DNA of 64,000 nt, taken from positions 558,001 through 622,000 of the forward strand of contig CAJTTZ010000001.1 of assembly GCA_910579505.1 (NCBI GenBank). Direction: 5' to 3'. Position 1 is the first letter of the stretch. Each line of letters opens with the position of its first letter. A program made the translations under genes and the position numbers. Shown here in pieces: positions 25,591-33,738 of this stretch. The notes beneath the pieces were generated by a model that was not told the origin of the DNA, searched no databases, and worked only from the letters and a program-made list of their open reading frames with translations. Source of the stretch: an uncultured Lachnospiraceae bacterium (GTDB lineage Bacteria > Bacillota > Clostridia > Lachnospirales > Lachnospiraceae).

Positions 25591-26928
25591 TTATCTGTTA
25601 TCCTTTCTCTCCCTGACAAAAAACTTCAGGGGCGTTCCCACGAAGCCAAAAGTATCCCTAATCTGATTTTCCAGATAACGCAGATAGGAAAAATGCATCA
25701 GCTCCTTATCATTCACAAAAATCACAAAGGTAGGCGGCTTTACCGCAACCTGCGTCGTATAATAGATGCGCAGGCGTTTCCCCTTGTCCGACGGGGGCTG
25801 CTGCAGCGCCACCGCCTCTGTCACAATCTCGTTTAACACGCCTGTCGCCACACGCATGGAGTGGTTTTCATTTACCGTGTCTATGACGTCATAAAGCTTC
25901 ATCAGCCGCTGCCCGCTCACCGCTGAGATAAACATGATCTCCGCGTAGGACATAAAAGACAGCACCTGTCGTATTTTCTGCGTGTATTCTTTCACCGTCT
26001 GGTTGTCCTTCTTTATGGCGTCCCATTTATTGACCGCAATAATCACGGCCTTGCCCCTGTCATGGGCAATTCCGGCGATTTTGGCATCCTGCTCCGTCAC
26101 GCCCTCCACAGCATCTATAATGAGCACGGCAATATCCGCCCGCTCCACCGCCGACACCGTACGGATAATCATGTAGCGCTCCAGTTCCTCTTTTATCTTA
26201 TTTTTTCTCCGAAGCCCTGCCGTATCAATAAAGACATACTCTTTCCCATCATGGGTAATTTCCGTGTCCACGGCGTCCCTGGTTGTCCCGGCAATGTCCG
26301 AAACGATCAGACGGTTTTCACCGATCAGACGGTTGATAATGGAGGATTTCCCCACATTCGGCTTTCCGATGATTGCCACCTTGATTCGGTCATCTTCCTC
26401 CTCTTCCTCTGCCTCCTGCCCGAAATGGGCGATCACTTCGTCCAGAAACTCTCCGAAGCCGAGACGGTTCGTGGAAGATATCGGATAAGGCTCCCCGATC
26501 CCCAGATTATAAAACTCATAGACATCCGGCATATATTTCTTGAAGTCATCCACCTTATTGACCGCCAGAATCACAGGCTTGTGGGAACGTCTTAGCATAT
26601 CGGCAACCTTGGAATCCGCGTCCTGCAGCCCCTGCTTTACGTCCACCAGAAAGATAATCACATCCGCCGTATCTATGGCGATCTGCGCCTGCTCCCGCAT
26701 CTGGGACAAGATAATATCCTTGCTCTCCGGCTCGATGCCACCCGTATCAATCAGTGTAAAATTTCGGTCAAGCCACGAGACATCCGCGTAAATACGGTCT
26801 CTGGTGATGCCCGGCGTATCTTTCACAATCGCTATATTTTCACCTGCCAACGCGTTAAACAGGGTGGATTTTCCCACATTCGGTCTTCCCACCACAGCCA
26901 CAATCGGCTTGGACTTTTTACTGCTCAT
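25591..26928 (-). CDS. der: Ribosome biogenesis GTPase Der (EngA)
   Basis: 445 residues from MSSKKSKPIVAVVGRPNVGKS (GGAGA upstream; the frame is open to 26964). Two tandem G domains: GRPNVGKST with DTPGI, NKVD and, after an acidic linker (EEEEEDDR), GKPNVGKSS with DTAGL and NKWD. A C-terminal KH-like domain follows. It acts in 50S subunit maturation. Its start codes near the divergent prs promoter region. Confidence 0.97.
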   Translation of the reverse strand: MSSKKSKPIVAVVGRPNVGKSTLFNALAGENIAIVKDTPGITRDRIYADVSWLDRNFTLIDTGGIEPESKDIILSQMREQAQIAIDTADVIIFLVDVKQGLQDADSKVADMLRRSHKPVILAVNKVDDFKKYMPDVYEFYNLGIGEPYPISSTNRLGFGEFLDEVIAHFGQEAEEEEEDDRIKVAIIGKPNVGKSSIINRLIGENRLIVSDIAGTTRDAVDTEITHDGKEYVFIDTAGLRRKNKIKEELERYMIIRTVSAVERADIAVLIIDAVEGVTEQDAKIAGIAHDRGKAVIIAVNKWDAIKKDNQTVKEYTQKIRQVLSFMSYAEIMFISAVSGQRLMKLYDVIDTVNENHSMRVATGVLNEIVTEAVALQQPPSDKGKRLRIYYTTQVAVKPPTFVIFVNDKELMHFSYLRYLENQIRDTFGFVGTPLKFFVRERKDNR

Positions 26929-27102
26929 ATCATACTCTCCATTTTGCGCCGGGAAACGAAACACGGGCGCCTATCCATGCAGCCTCTTTCCCGTCTTACC
27001 AATAAGTCATATACCGCTTGATTTTACATCATCTTTGCCGGATTGTAAAGCCAAACCCGCTTTAAATTACCTTTAAATTTGAAGAACGGAAGGCAAATCT
27101 TC

Positions 27103-27131
27103 TTGACATGTCCCCGCCATAATGATATAAA
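27103..27131 (+). promoter_or_regulatory. Promoter of prs
   Basis: Perfect -35 TTGACA (27103-27108), 17-base spacer, -10 TATAAA (27126-27131). It lies inside a frame that stays open to 27079, which rules out the upstream in-frame starts of prs. Confidence 0.85.
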
Positions 27132-27201
27132 AAATTTAGAGTTATCACATGCACCAAGAATAACAATCCGTGCCATGCTGCACGTTTTAAGTGGAGTAAA
27201 A

Positions 27202-28395
27202 ATGCCTAATACAGAACAACTAGAACATTCTATGCCGGTAGCTGCCGTGAAGCTTCTCGCTCCAAAGGCGGCGCTTCCTCTGGCAGAAAAGGTAAACAGT
27301 CACCTTGTGGAATACCGCCGTGATCTGCAAAACGACGTCAAAAACGATCCCGCTTTCCACGGCTATATGGAAAACAACTATCTGATGGAAGTGGATTGCC
27401 CCCGTTTCGGAACTGGAGAGGGCAAGGCCGTATTGCATGATTCCGTAAGAGGAAAGGATATTTTCCTGCTGACTGACATCTGCAACCACAGTATCACCTA
27501 CAATATGAACGGTTTCATCAACCATATGTCTCCCGACGACCACTATCAGGACTTAAAGCGGATTATCTCCGCCATAAACGGCAAGGCGCACCGTATCAAT
27601 GTCATCATGCCCTTTCTCTACGAAGGACGGCAGCACAAGAGAAACGGCCGTGAATCCCTGGACTGCGCTTATGCCATAAAGGAACTGATGGATATGGGTG
27701 TCTCCAACTTTATCACATTCGACGCCCATGACCCCAGAGTGCAGAATTCTGTGCCCATAAAGGGCTTTGACAATTTTACGCCGCCCTACCAGTTTATCCG
27801 TTCGCTTCTGCGCATGGAAAAGAATCTGATTATTGACAAGGACCACACCATCGTCATCAGTCCCGACGAGGGGGCGCTTGACAGGGCCGTATATTTTGCA
27901 AACGTTCTCGGCGTAGATACCGGCATGTTCTATAAACGCCGTGACTACTCCACCATTGTAAACGGCAAAAACCCGATTGTTGCACATGAATTTCTGGGAG
28001 ACAATATTGACGGCAAGGATGTCATTGTCATTGACGATATGATCTCCTCCGGCGGCAGCATGATCGACACCGCCAGACAGTTAAAGAAAATGAATGCAAA
28101 GCGGGTTTTCATCTGCTGCACCTTCGGGCTGTTTACAGACGGGCTTTCCGCCTTTGACACCGCATACGAGCAATGCTATTTCGACCGGATTGTGACAACA
28201 AACCTCTGCTACCAGCCGCCGGAGCTGAAAGAAAAGCCCTACTACATAGAAGCGGATATGAGTAAGTTCATCGCATCCATCATCGACTTTATGAACCACG
28301 ATGCCTCCATGGCGAATATCTACACGCCCACTGACAAGATTCACCAGATTCTTTCGAAGTATAATAACCGCGAAGTGAGCGGTCTGGATATCTGA
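27202..28395 (+). CDS. prs: Ribose-phosphate pyrophosphokinase, long form
   Basis: 397 residues against about 315 for the usual class I enzyme. It makes PRPP from ribose-5-phosphate and ATP. The PRPP-binding loop DVIVIDDMISSGGSMIDTA and YQFIRSLLRM, ISPDEGALDRA segments are clear. The extra length lies partly in the N-terminus and the LPLAEKVNSHLVEY region. The ATG at 27202 has GGAG 6 bases upstream and lies 70 bases after the promoter. It is a monocistronic unit closed by a hairpin. Confidence 0.93.
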   Translation: MPNTEQLEHSMPVAAVKLLAPKAALPLAEKVNSHLVEYRRDLQNDVKNDPAFHGYMENNYLMEVDCPRFGTGEGKAVLHDSVRGKDIFLLTDICNHSITYNMNGFINHMSPDDHYQDLKRIISAINGKAHRINVIMPFLYEGRQHKRNGRESLDCAYAIKELMDMGVSNFITFDAHDPRVQNSVPIKGFDNFTPPYQFIRSLLRMEKNLIIDKDHTIVISPDEGALDRAVYFANVLGVDTGMFYKRRDYSTIVNGKNPIVAHEFLGDNIDGKDVIVIDDMISSGGSMIDTARQLKKMNAKRVFICCTFGLFTDGLSAFDTAYEQCYFDRIVTTNLCYQPPELKEKPYYIEADMSKFIASIIDFMNHDASMANIYTPTDKIHQILSKYNNREVSGLDI

Positions 28396-28399
28396 TAAG

Positions 28400-28440
28400 A
28401 AAGCTGCCGCCCTGTCTGTATACAGAAGCGGCAGCTTTCA
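28400..28440. terminator. Terminator between prs and the kinase gene
   Basis: AAAGCTGCCGC pairs with GCGGCAGCTTT around a 16-base loop. Both flanks are A/T rich though without a long T run, so it may serve both convergent genes. Confidence 0.65.
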
Positions 28441-28508
28441 TAAACTTAGGTTATCGTTACACTTGTAATTATACAGGCTGTCAAATTAGAACGTGAGCAG
28501 CTATTGCA

Positions 28509-31316
28509 TCATCCGTTTTCCTCCCCCGCCACCGGGAACGTCAGATGTACCTTAAACAGATCCCCGTCGAGCTCTATTTCAAAATCTCCCTTCTGGGCAA
28601 GCGTCAGATTCTGCGCTATTGAAAGTCCAAGCCCGCTTCCCTCCGTGGTTCTGGACTCGTCGCCCCGGATAAAACGCTCCGTCAGCTCTTCTGGTTTACA
28701 TAATAGAGGATTCTCTGAAATATTCTTGATCGTCACCCGAATACGGTCCGTCTCATCCTCGACGCCGCGCTCTGCCTTATCCAGGGTCACATACACGCGC
28801 GTGCCGGGCATGGCGTACTTGTAAACGTTGTTGAACAGATTTTCCATCACCCGCCAGATTCTGCGGCTGTCCGCCTCGATCACCGCATCCCGCGTATTCA
28901 CATTCATCACTGTGGCAAGATTCCTTGTCTCAAACTTCTCGGAAAACTCCCCTATGGTCTGGTTCATCAGTTCCATCAGGTTAATCCGCTCAAAATGCAG
29001 GCTGATATTCCCGGAAGTGATCTTGCTCGCTTCCACCAGGTCGTCCGTAAGCTGTTTCAGCCGCTGGGATTTTTCATCCAGCACACGGATATAATTCTGT
29101 ACTTTCTCGTTGTCCACCTTCTCCCTCTTGATCAGATCCACGTAATTTATGATGGAGGTGAGCGGCGTCTTGATGTCGTGGGACACGTTGGTGATCAGAT
29201 CAGCCTTCATGCGCTCGTCCTTCATGCTGATCTCCACCGCCTCCCTGATGCCCTTCCCGATGCTGTTGACGGAGTTGGCAAGGTTCCTGTTGTCCCCGTG
29301 CAGCTCCTCCGTGTCAATCTGGTAATCTACCTGTCCCCCGGTAATGGTCTCTATGCCCTCCACGATGCCCTGTCTCTCTTTCACATCCTTGTAGAGAAGA
29401 ATGCCCACGATCACATCCACGATTCCGCCAAACAGAACTAAAAGAATGCCGCCGCTCCCCCACACTCCCATCCTGAGGACAAGGAAATTAAACAGCAGGA
29501 ACACGCCATAGGGCACCCATGTCCGCAGGACTATGCCTCCGTTGTCGTACACCTTCCAGGCAAACCTCATCAGTCTATGCACCAGACGGCAAAGCCACGA
29601 ATTTTTCCAGAGCGTCCGCGCCTTGATCCTTCTGACCAGACTGTAGAAGAAAAAGGTAAACAGCACATCCGCCGCAAAGACAGCGATAAAAATAACAATC
29701 TTAAACCAGTCCTGATGAACCGCTTCCCTGTAAAAGTCGATATCCGTCGGGTCAATATCTGCAAGCGCCGTCAGCACAACAGCCATCCAGACTGCTATTA
29801 AAGCCGCTCCCCAGGCTATGAGAATACCGCCCTCGGTCGGAATCTTATCAAAAGCGTTCAGCCTGATGTGCGTCTCCCCGTTATCGTCATATACCCTTCC
29901 TGTCATCACCGTCTGGCAGACAAAGAGAATCAGATACAACATCCCCGCCAGAAAAGCGGCAGTCACCCAGAGCCAGAGATTCGGCAGATATCTTGCGCCC
30001 TGCGTAAACGCATCCTGCGCCGGATAGGAACCGTCCACATCAATCCAGATTCTGACAGACTCCGGGTATGCATAATCATAGCTAAGCAGTATCTGCCTTA
30101 CAGTCTCCGCATCAATCGTAGTGTTTGTCAGATATGTCATATCCGCAAGACTGTAGTAGATGAATTTCTCCGTGGTGACATCCTCCTCGTCATCCATCAT
30201 CTGCAAAATGCGCTTCCTGTAAGAGCTGTTCTCAGGCAGATTGCTGTAATACTGTGTCTCCCCGCCCACCGTCTTCTCAATCAGGAATCGGACGTTGGAA
30301 TTTTTCACGTCGTAAAAGTCCCTGTACTCCAGATATTCATTATAGTTGTAGGTAAGGCTTTCAGCCGCCGCCTGCACGTTCTGGCACAGCTCATAGTACT
30401 GTTCCCAGTCGGACACATACTCCTCAAGGTTTTTGCCCTCCGCAGTCTTATAGCGATTGACGAGAACAGAATATTCATATATCTCCTCATCCGTATCGAC
30501 TGCCAGATCCGCCCCTGCCGCCGGCGTATCCACCTCTACAGCGTGATCTCCCAGCGCGCCTGCCGGCTGGTACCCCGTCACAAAGCCGGAATCCTCATCC
30601 GCCACCGCAAACTCTACGACTGCCTCCCCGGTTCCCGCCTCCGCCGTCACGTCGTTTACCACAGTATAATCTTTAACGTCAGACTTTAAATAATTGGCGT
30701 CAGTAGTATTCTGGTAGCCGCTCTTGGGATCAATCGTCGTCACCTGCGTAGTGTCCGCAAGGAACTTGGCCGCCTCCGCCCCATTCATCTCCACATTGTT
30801 GTAGATAAAACCGTGGCTCTGCCATTTCAGCAGATCCTCCAGCCTGTAATTTACCGTCACATACTGTTCCGGCAGCACGCTGCTCCGATAGTTGTAAGCC
30901 GTCACATCCACAAGTCTGTCGCCGTCAAAAGCGCCCATCGTCTCCATCTGGCCGCTCACCACACCATAACGGATCACATCTGCCACCGCATAGCCGAAAA
31001 TGTAATTGAATGCATCCGAATCCTCAAACGGCGTCCCCGGATCAGCACTCCGAATATAGCTGTAGCTGCCTTTCGAGTGTACTCCCTCAATCCGTACGGT
31101 TGTACAGGCCGCCACGACGATCACGGCAAACACCATGATTGCCAGCGCGGCATGCTGCAGAACCAAAAGCAGCGCTTTGAGTCCGCTCCTGTTTTTCCCG
31201 GCTTTTTTCTTCTTTCTTCTCTTTTCGGCATATTGATTCTCCTGCTGTCCTTCCTCCGCTGTCTCTCCTGCCGTTTCTAAAATCTCCAAAGTTTCCCCGC
31301 GCTCTGTGTTTTCCAT
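28509..31316 (-). CDS. Large sensor histidine kinase
   Basis: 935 residues. After a charged cytoplasmic start, a membrane helix (about 50-70) leads to a large extracellular region (about 75-445). At least five further membrane helices follow (about 455-640: LWLWVTAAFLAGMLYLILFV, WGAALIAVWMAVVLTAL, WFKIVIFIAVFAADVLFTFF, YGVFLLFNFLVLRMG, LVLFGGIVDVIVGILLY). Then come a HAMP-like stretch, HisKA with the phospho-His in NVSHDIKTPLTSI (about 711), N-box MENLFNNVYKYA and G-box GSGLGLSIAQN. The extracellular part matches no domain I know. It follows its response regulator by 30 bases; the signal is unknown. Confidence 0.92.
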   Translation of the reverse strand: MENTERGETLEILETAGETAEEGQQENQYAEKRRKKKKAGKNRSGLKALLLVLQHAALAIMVFAVIVVAACTTVRIEGVHSKGSYSYIRSADPGTPFEDSDAFNYIFGYAVADVIRYGVVSGQMETMGAFDGDRLVDVTAYNYRSSVLPEQYVTVNYRLEDLLKWQSHGFIYNNVEMNGAEAAKFLADTTQVTTIDPKSGYQNTTDANYLKSDVKDYTVVNDVTAEAGTGEAVVEFAVADEDSGFVTGYQPAGALGDHAVEVDTPAAGADLAVDTDEEIYEYSVLVNRYKTAEGKNLEEYVSDWEQYYELCQNVQAAAESLTYNYNEYLEYRDFYDVKNSNVRFLIEKTVGGETQYYSNLPENSSYRKRILQMMDDEEDVTTEKFIYYSLADMTYLTNTTIDAETVRQILLSYDYAYPESVRIWIDVDGSYPAQDAFTQGARYLPNLWLWVTAAFLAGMLYLILFVCQTVMTGRVYDDNGETHIRLNAFDKIPTEGGILIAWGAALIAVWMAVVLTALADIDPTDIDFYREAVHQDWFKIVIFIAVFAADVLFTFFFYSLVRRIKARTLWKNSWLCRLVHRLMRFAWKVYDNGGIVLRTWVPYGVFLLFNFLVLRMGVWGSGGILLVLFGGIVDVIVGILLYKDVKERQGIVEGIETITGGQVDYQIDTEELHGDNRNLANSVNSIGKGIREAVEISMKDERMKADLITNVSHDIKTPLTSIINYVDLIKREKVDNEKVQNYIRVLDEKSQRLKQLTDDLVEASKITSGNISLHFERINLMELMNQTIGEFSEKFETRNLATVMNVNTRDAVIEADSRRIWRVMENLFNNVYKYAMPGTRVYVTLDKAERGVEDETDRIRVTIKNISENPLLCKPEELTERFIRGDESRTTEGSGLGLSIAQNLTLAQKGDFEIELDGDLFKVHLTFPVAGEENG

Positions 31317-31346
31317 CCGCCTATCCTTTCTTCCATGACGTCTGCC

Positions 31347-32042
31347 TTACGCATCTTTTTCCACCTTATAGCCGACGCCCCACACCACCTTTAAGTATCT
31401 TGGCTCCTTGGGGTTAATCTCGATCTTCTCCCTGATGTGTCTGATATGCACCGCCACCGTATTGTCCGCGCCGATGGCTTCCTCATTCCAGATACTCTCG
31501 TAGATCTGATCTATGGAGAAAACGCGGCCGCAATTCTTCACGAGAAGCAGAAGAATATTGTACTCAATGGGCGTCAGCTTCACGCTGTCCCCGTCCACCG
31601 TCACCTCTTTGGTATCATCGTTGATACACAGGCCGCCCACCTGGAAAAGGGCGTTATTTTCCGTGTTAAGGTTCCCAAGCATCGTATATCTGCGGAGATT
31701 CGATTTCACCCTCGCCACCAGTTCCAGCGGATTAAAAGGCTTCGTAATATAATCATCCGCCCCGATATTCAGCCCAAGAATCTTGTCCGTATCCTCCGAC
31801 TTCGCCGACAGGAAAATAATGGGCACGCTGGAATACTCCCTGATTTTCAAGGTAGCGTGAATACCGTCCAGTTTCGGCATCATGATATCAATGAGCAGCA
31901 GATGAATCTGCTGTTCCTTCAATATACGGATTGCCTCCTGCCCGTCATACGCTTTATAAATCGTATAGCCCTCCTGCATGAGATAAATCTCAATCGCATC
32001 CACAATCTCTCTGTCGTCGTCGCACACAAGAATATTAGCCAT
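31347..32042 (-). CDS. OmpR-family response regulator
   Basis: 231 residues. The receiver domain (1-118) carries the acidic pocket DDDRE, phosphoacceptor Asp in LLIDIMMPKLDG and the Lys of ITKPFNPLELVARV. A winged-helix DNA-binding domain (about 135-228, LTPIEYNILLLLVKN ... VAVHIRHIREKIE ... VWGVGYK) follows. It is the cognate regulator of the large kinase gene downstream. The ATG follows AGAGGAG. Confidence 0.95.
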   Translation of the reverse strand: MANILVCDDDREIVDAIEIYLMQEGYTIYKAYDGQEAIRILKEQQIHLLLIDIMMPKLDGIHATLKIREYSSVPIIFLSAKSEDTDKILGLNIGADDYITKPFNPLELVARVKSNLRRYTMLGNLNTENNALFQVGGLCINDDTKEVTVDGDSVKLTPIEYNILLLLVKNCGRVFSIDQIYESIWNEEAIGADNTVAVHIRHIREKIEINPKEPRYLKVVWGVGYKVEKDA

Positions 32043-32071
32043 TGTTTTCTCCTCTTTTGCTTATGCTGTCA

Positions 32072-32118
32072 CAAGAATTACGCAATAATTCTTGCAATGC
32101 AAGCTGCTAAGCTTGCAT
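32072..32118. other. Tandem hairpins upstream of the response regulator
   Basis: Two perfect inverted repeats side by side: CAAGAATTA / TAATTCTTG (32072-32094, loop 5) and ATGCAAGC / GCTTGCAT (32097-32118, loop 6). They fall in the 130-base gap between pgeF and the two-component operon. They could be a leader structure, an operator pair or a small repeat. Confidence 0.5.
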
Positions 32119-32171
32119 ATATTAAAACATGGAATCATAAAGGAATAGCTGGGAATTTCTTTAATACTTTC

Positions 32172-33026
32172 TTAATTTGCCGACAGCCCCAGAAACGCGC
32201 CCAGATTTCCGCGCTGTCCCCTGCTTGCACGGTGGGAAAACAAATAGCGGTCGTTGTGGCATGTGCACAGATCCGTCACCTGTATGTTCTCCGTTGGAAC
32301 TCCCGCTTCCGTCAGCACAATCTCGTTTGCCCGCCACAGATCCAGCTGATATTTGCCGCCGCCTTTCGAAAGCAGTATCTCCCGCTCCTGTCCGGGTTTT
32401 GCAAACTCCGTCAAAAAAGCGTCCGCCACATCCTCGCTGACCTCATAGCATTCCTGACAGATGGATGGGCCGACAGCTGCCACGAGATCGGCCGGGTCAG
32501 TACCATATGCTTCCCGCATCTTTTCCACCACACACTGCCCCATACGGGCAACAGTCCCCCGCCAGCCGGAATGCGCAAGTGCTATCGCCTTCCTCTTTGT
32601 ATCCACAAAATACAGGGGGACACAGTCCGCAAAAAATGTGGCCAGATACACCCCCGGCTCGTTCGTCAGAAGGCCGTCCACATTCTCATAGTCCTTTTTT
32701 CTTGTAATCCCCTTTCCGCCATCCGCCTTTCCCACAATCCTGAGATTTGTGGTGTGCGTCTGGTCAGAACAGACCATGTCCTCCACACTGCAGCCGAGCG
32801 CCGCCGCGATGCGCCTGTAATTCTCATCCACGGATTCCTTCTCGTCCCCTCGCGTATAACTCAAATTCATGGAACGGTAAATCCCTTCGCTCACGCCGCC
32901 CATTCTTGTAGAAAACAAATGACTTATCCAGTCAATCTTCTCTAAAATAGGAAAAGTGAGGTACACAAGCTCCCCCGCCCGGTTTTCACGCATCTGCGTG
33001 TTGTTTTTGTGTCTGTGCCAGTCCAT
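32172..33026 (-). CDS. pgeF: Peptidoglycan editing factor / multicopper-like laccase domain protein
   Basis: 284 residues, Cu-oxidase_4 (YfiH, DUF152) family. In other bacteria PgeF removes wrongly inserted L-Ser from muropeptide precursors; other members act as purine nucleosidases. The zinc-site residues are visible in DQTHTTNLRIV, FADCVPLYFVD and LAHSGWRGTVARM, with GPSICQECYEV near the end. The ATG follows AAAGGAGT. It lies downstream of yraN on the same strand. Confidence 0.92.
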   Translation of the reverse strand: MDWHRHKNNTQMRENRAGELVYLTFPILEKIDWISHLFSTRMGGVSEGIYRSMNLSYTRGDEKESVDENYRRIAAALGCSVEDMVCSDQTHTTNLRIVGKADGGKGITRKKDYENVDGLLTNEPGVYLATFFADCVPLYFVDTKRKAIALAHSGWRGTVARMGQCVVEKMREAYGTDPADLVAAVGPSICQECYEVSEDVADAFLTEFAKPGQEREILLSKGGGKYQLDLWRANEIVLTEAGVPTENIQVTDLCTCHNDRYLFSHRASRGQRGNLGAFLGLSAN

Positions 33027-33060
33027 AGGCAGACTCCTTTCAAATCACAGCTTATGCTGT

Positions 33061-33420
33061 TTATATAATGTAATCGAACGCACCCTTGATCCAGTTCATC
33101 TCTTCCCCGTCCACCGCCACCACGTCAAAACGGATCGGCGTATCTTCCGGGCAGTGATGTATCACACGGTAATAATCCGCCACCCGGCAGATCTTTTTCT
33201 GCTTGGCAAAACCCACCGCTTCCGCCGCGCTGCCCTTGCTTTTTCCGAAGCGGTATTTGACCTCAAAGAAAACCAGATAGTTTCCATCATATCCTATGAT
33301 ATCTATCTCGCCCTGCCGGTTCCGAAAGTTCCTCTCCACAATTTTCACGCCCTCTGAAAGCAAACAGGCACAGACCTGTTCCTCCTTCTGTGCCCCTTTT
33401 TCTCTCCTATTCATCCTCAT
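33061..33420 (-). CDS. YraN family (UPF0102) endonuclease-like protein
   Basis: 119 residues. The restriction-endonuclease-like core is clear: GVKIVERNFRNRQGEIDIIG then VFFEVKYRFGKSKG, the D-x-ExK pattern. The family sits beside rnhB in many Firmicutes; its role is unproven, with a Holliday-junction-related nuclease proposed. The start ATG overlaps the stop of the FlhB-like gene by four bases (ATGA), indicating coupling. Confidence 0.92.
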   Translation of the reverse strand: MRMNRREKGAQKEEQVCACLLSEGVKIVERNFRNRQGEIDIIGYDGNYLVFFEVKYRFGKSKGSAAEAVGFAKQKKICRVADYYRVIHHCPEDTPIRFDVVAVDGEEMNWIKGAFDYII

Positions 33421-33716
33421 GTACCTTTCGCAATTTTCGCCTTCACCTTATCCATCGAATCCACAAAGATCAGGATCTCCGCAACCACCTCATACAGTTC
33501 CGGCGGAATCATATCTCCGATTTCCAGCCGGGAAAGCGTATCCGCCAGCTTATCGTCCCGGTGGATCGGCACATCCGCCTCCTTCGCCCGCTCGATAATC
33601 CGCTCCGCCAAGGCGCCCCTGCCGGAAGCTATGACACGCGGTGCCTCGTCACTCGGATCATATTCCAGAGCAATCGCCTGTTTGACCTTTCCCTTTTCCG
33701 ATTTCTTTTCCGACAT
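33417..33716 (-). CDS. Orphan FlhB C-terminal domain protein
   Basis: About 99 residues from MSEKKSEKGKVKQAIALEYDP, with GAGG upstream; the frame is open to 33755. It matches the cytoplasmic C-terminal domain of FlhB/EscU export switch proteins, without the membrane part and without a clear NPTH self-cleavage site (the equivalent region reads YDPSDEAPRV). B. subtilis YlqH is the same kind of protein. It follows a FliK-like gene, so a pair of hook-length/export-switch homologues is kept with no flagellar genes in view. Confidence 0.88.
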   Translation of the reverse strand: MSEKKSEKGKVKQAIALEYDPSDEAPRVIASGRGALAERIIERAKEADVPIHRDDKLADTLSRLEIGDMIPPELYEVVAEILIFVDSMDKVKAKIAKGT

Positions 33717-33738
33717 TCCCAATACCTCTTTTCTCACC

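Noticed and set aside
31437..32945. Open frame of about 500 codons on the plus strand
   Set aside because: It runs antisense through the response regulator and pgeF, both of which have clear family motifs; the frame crosses the gap between them by chance.
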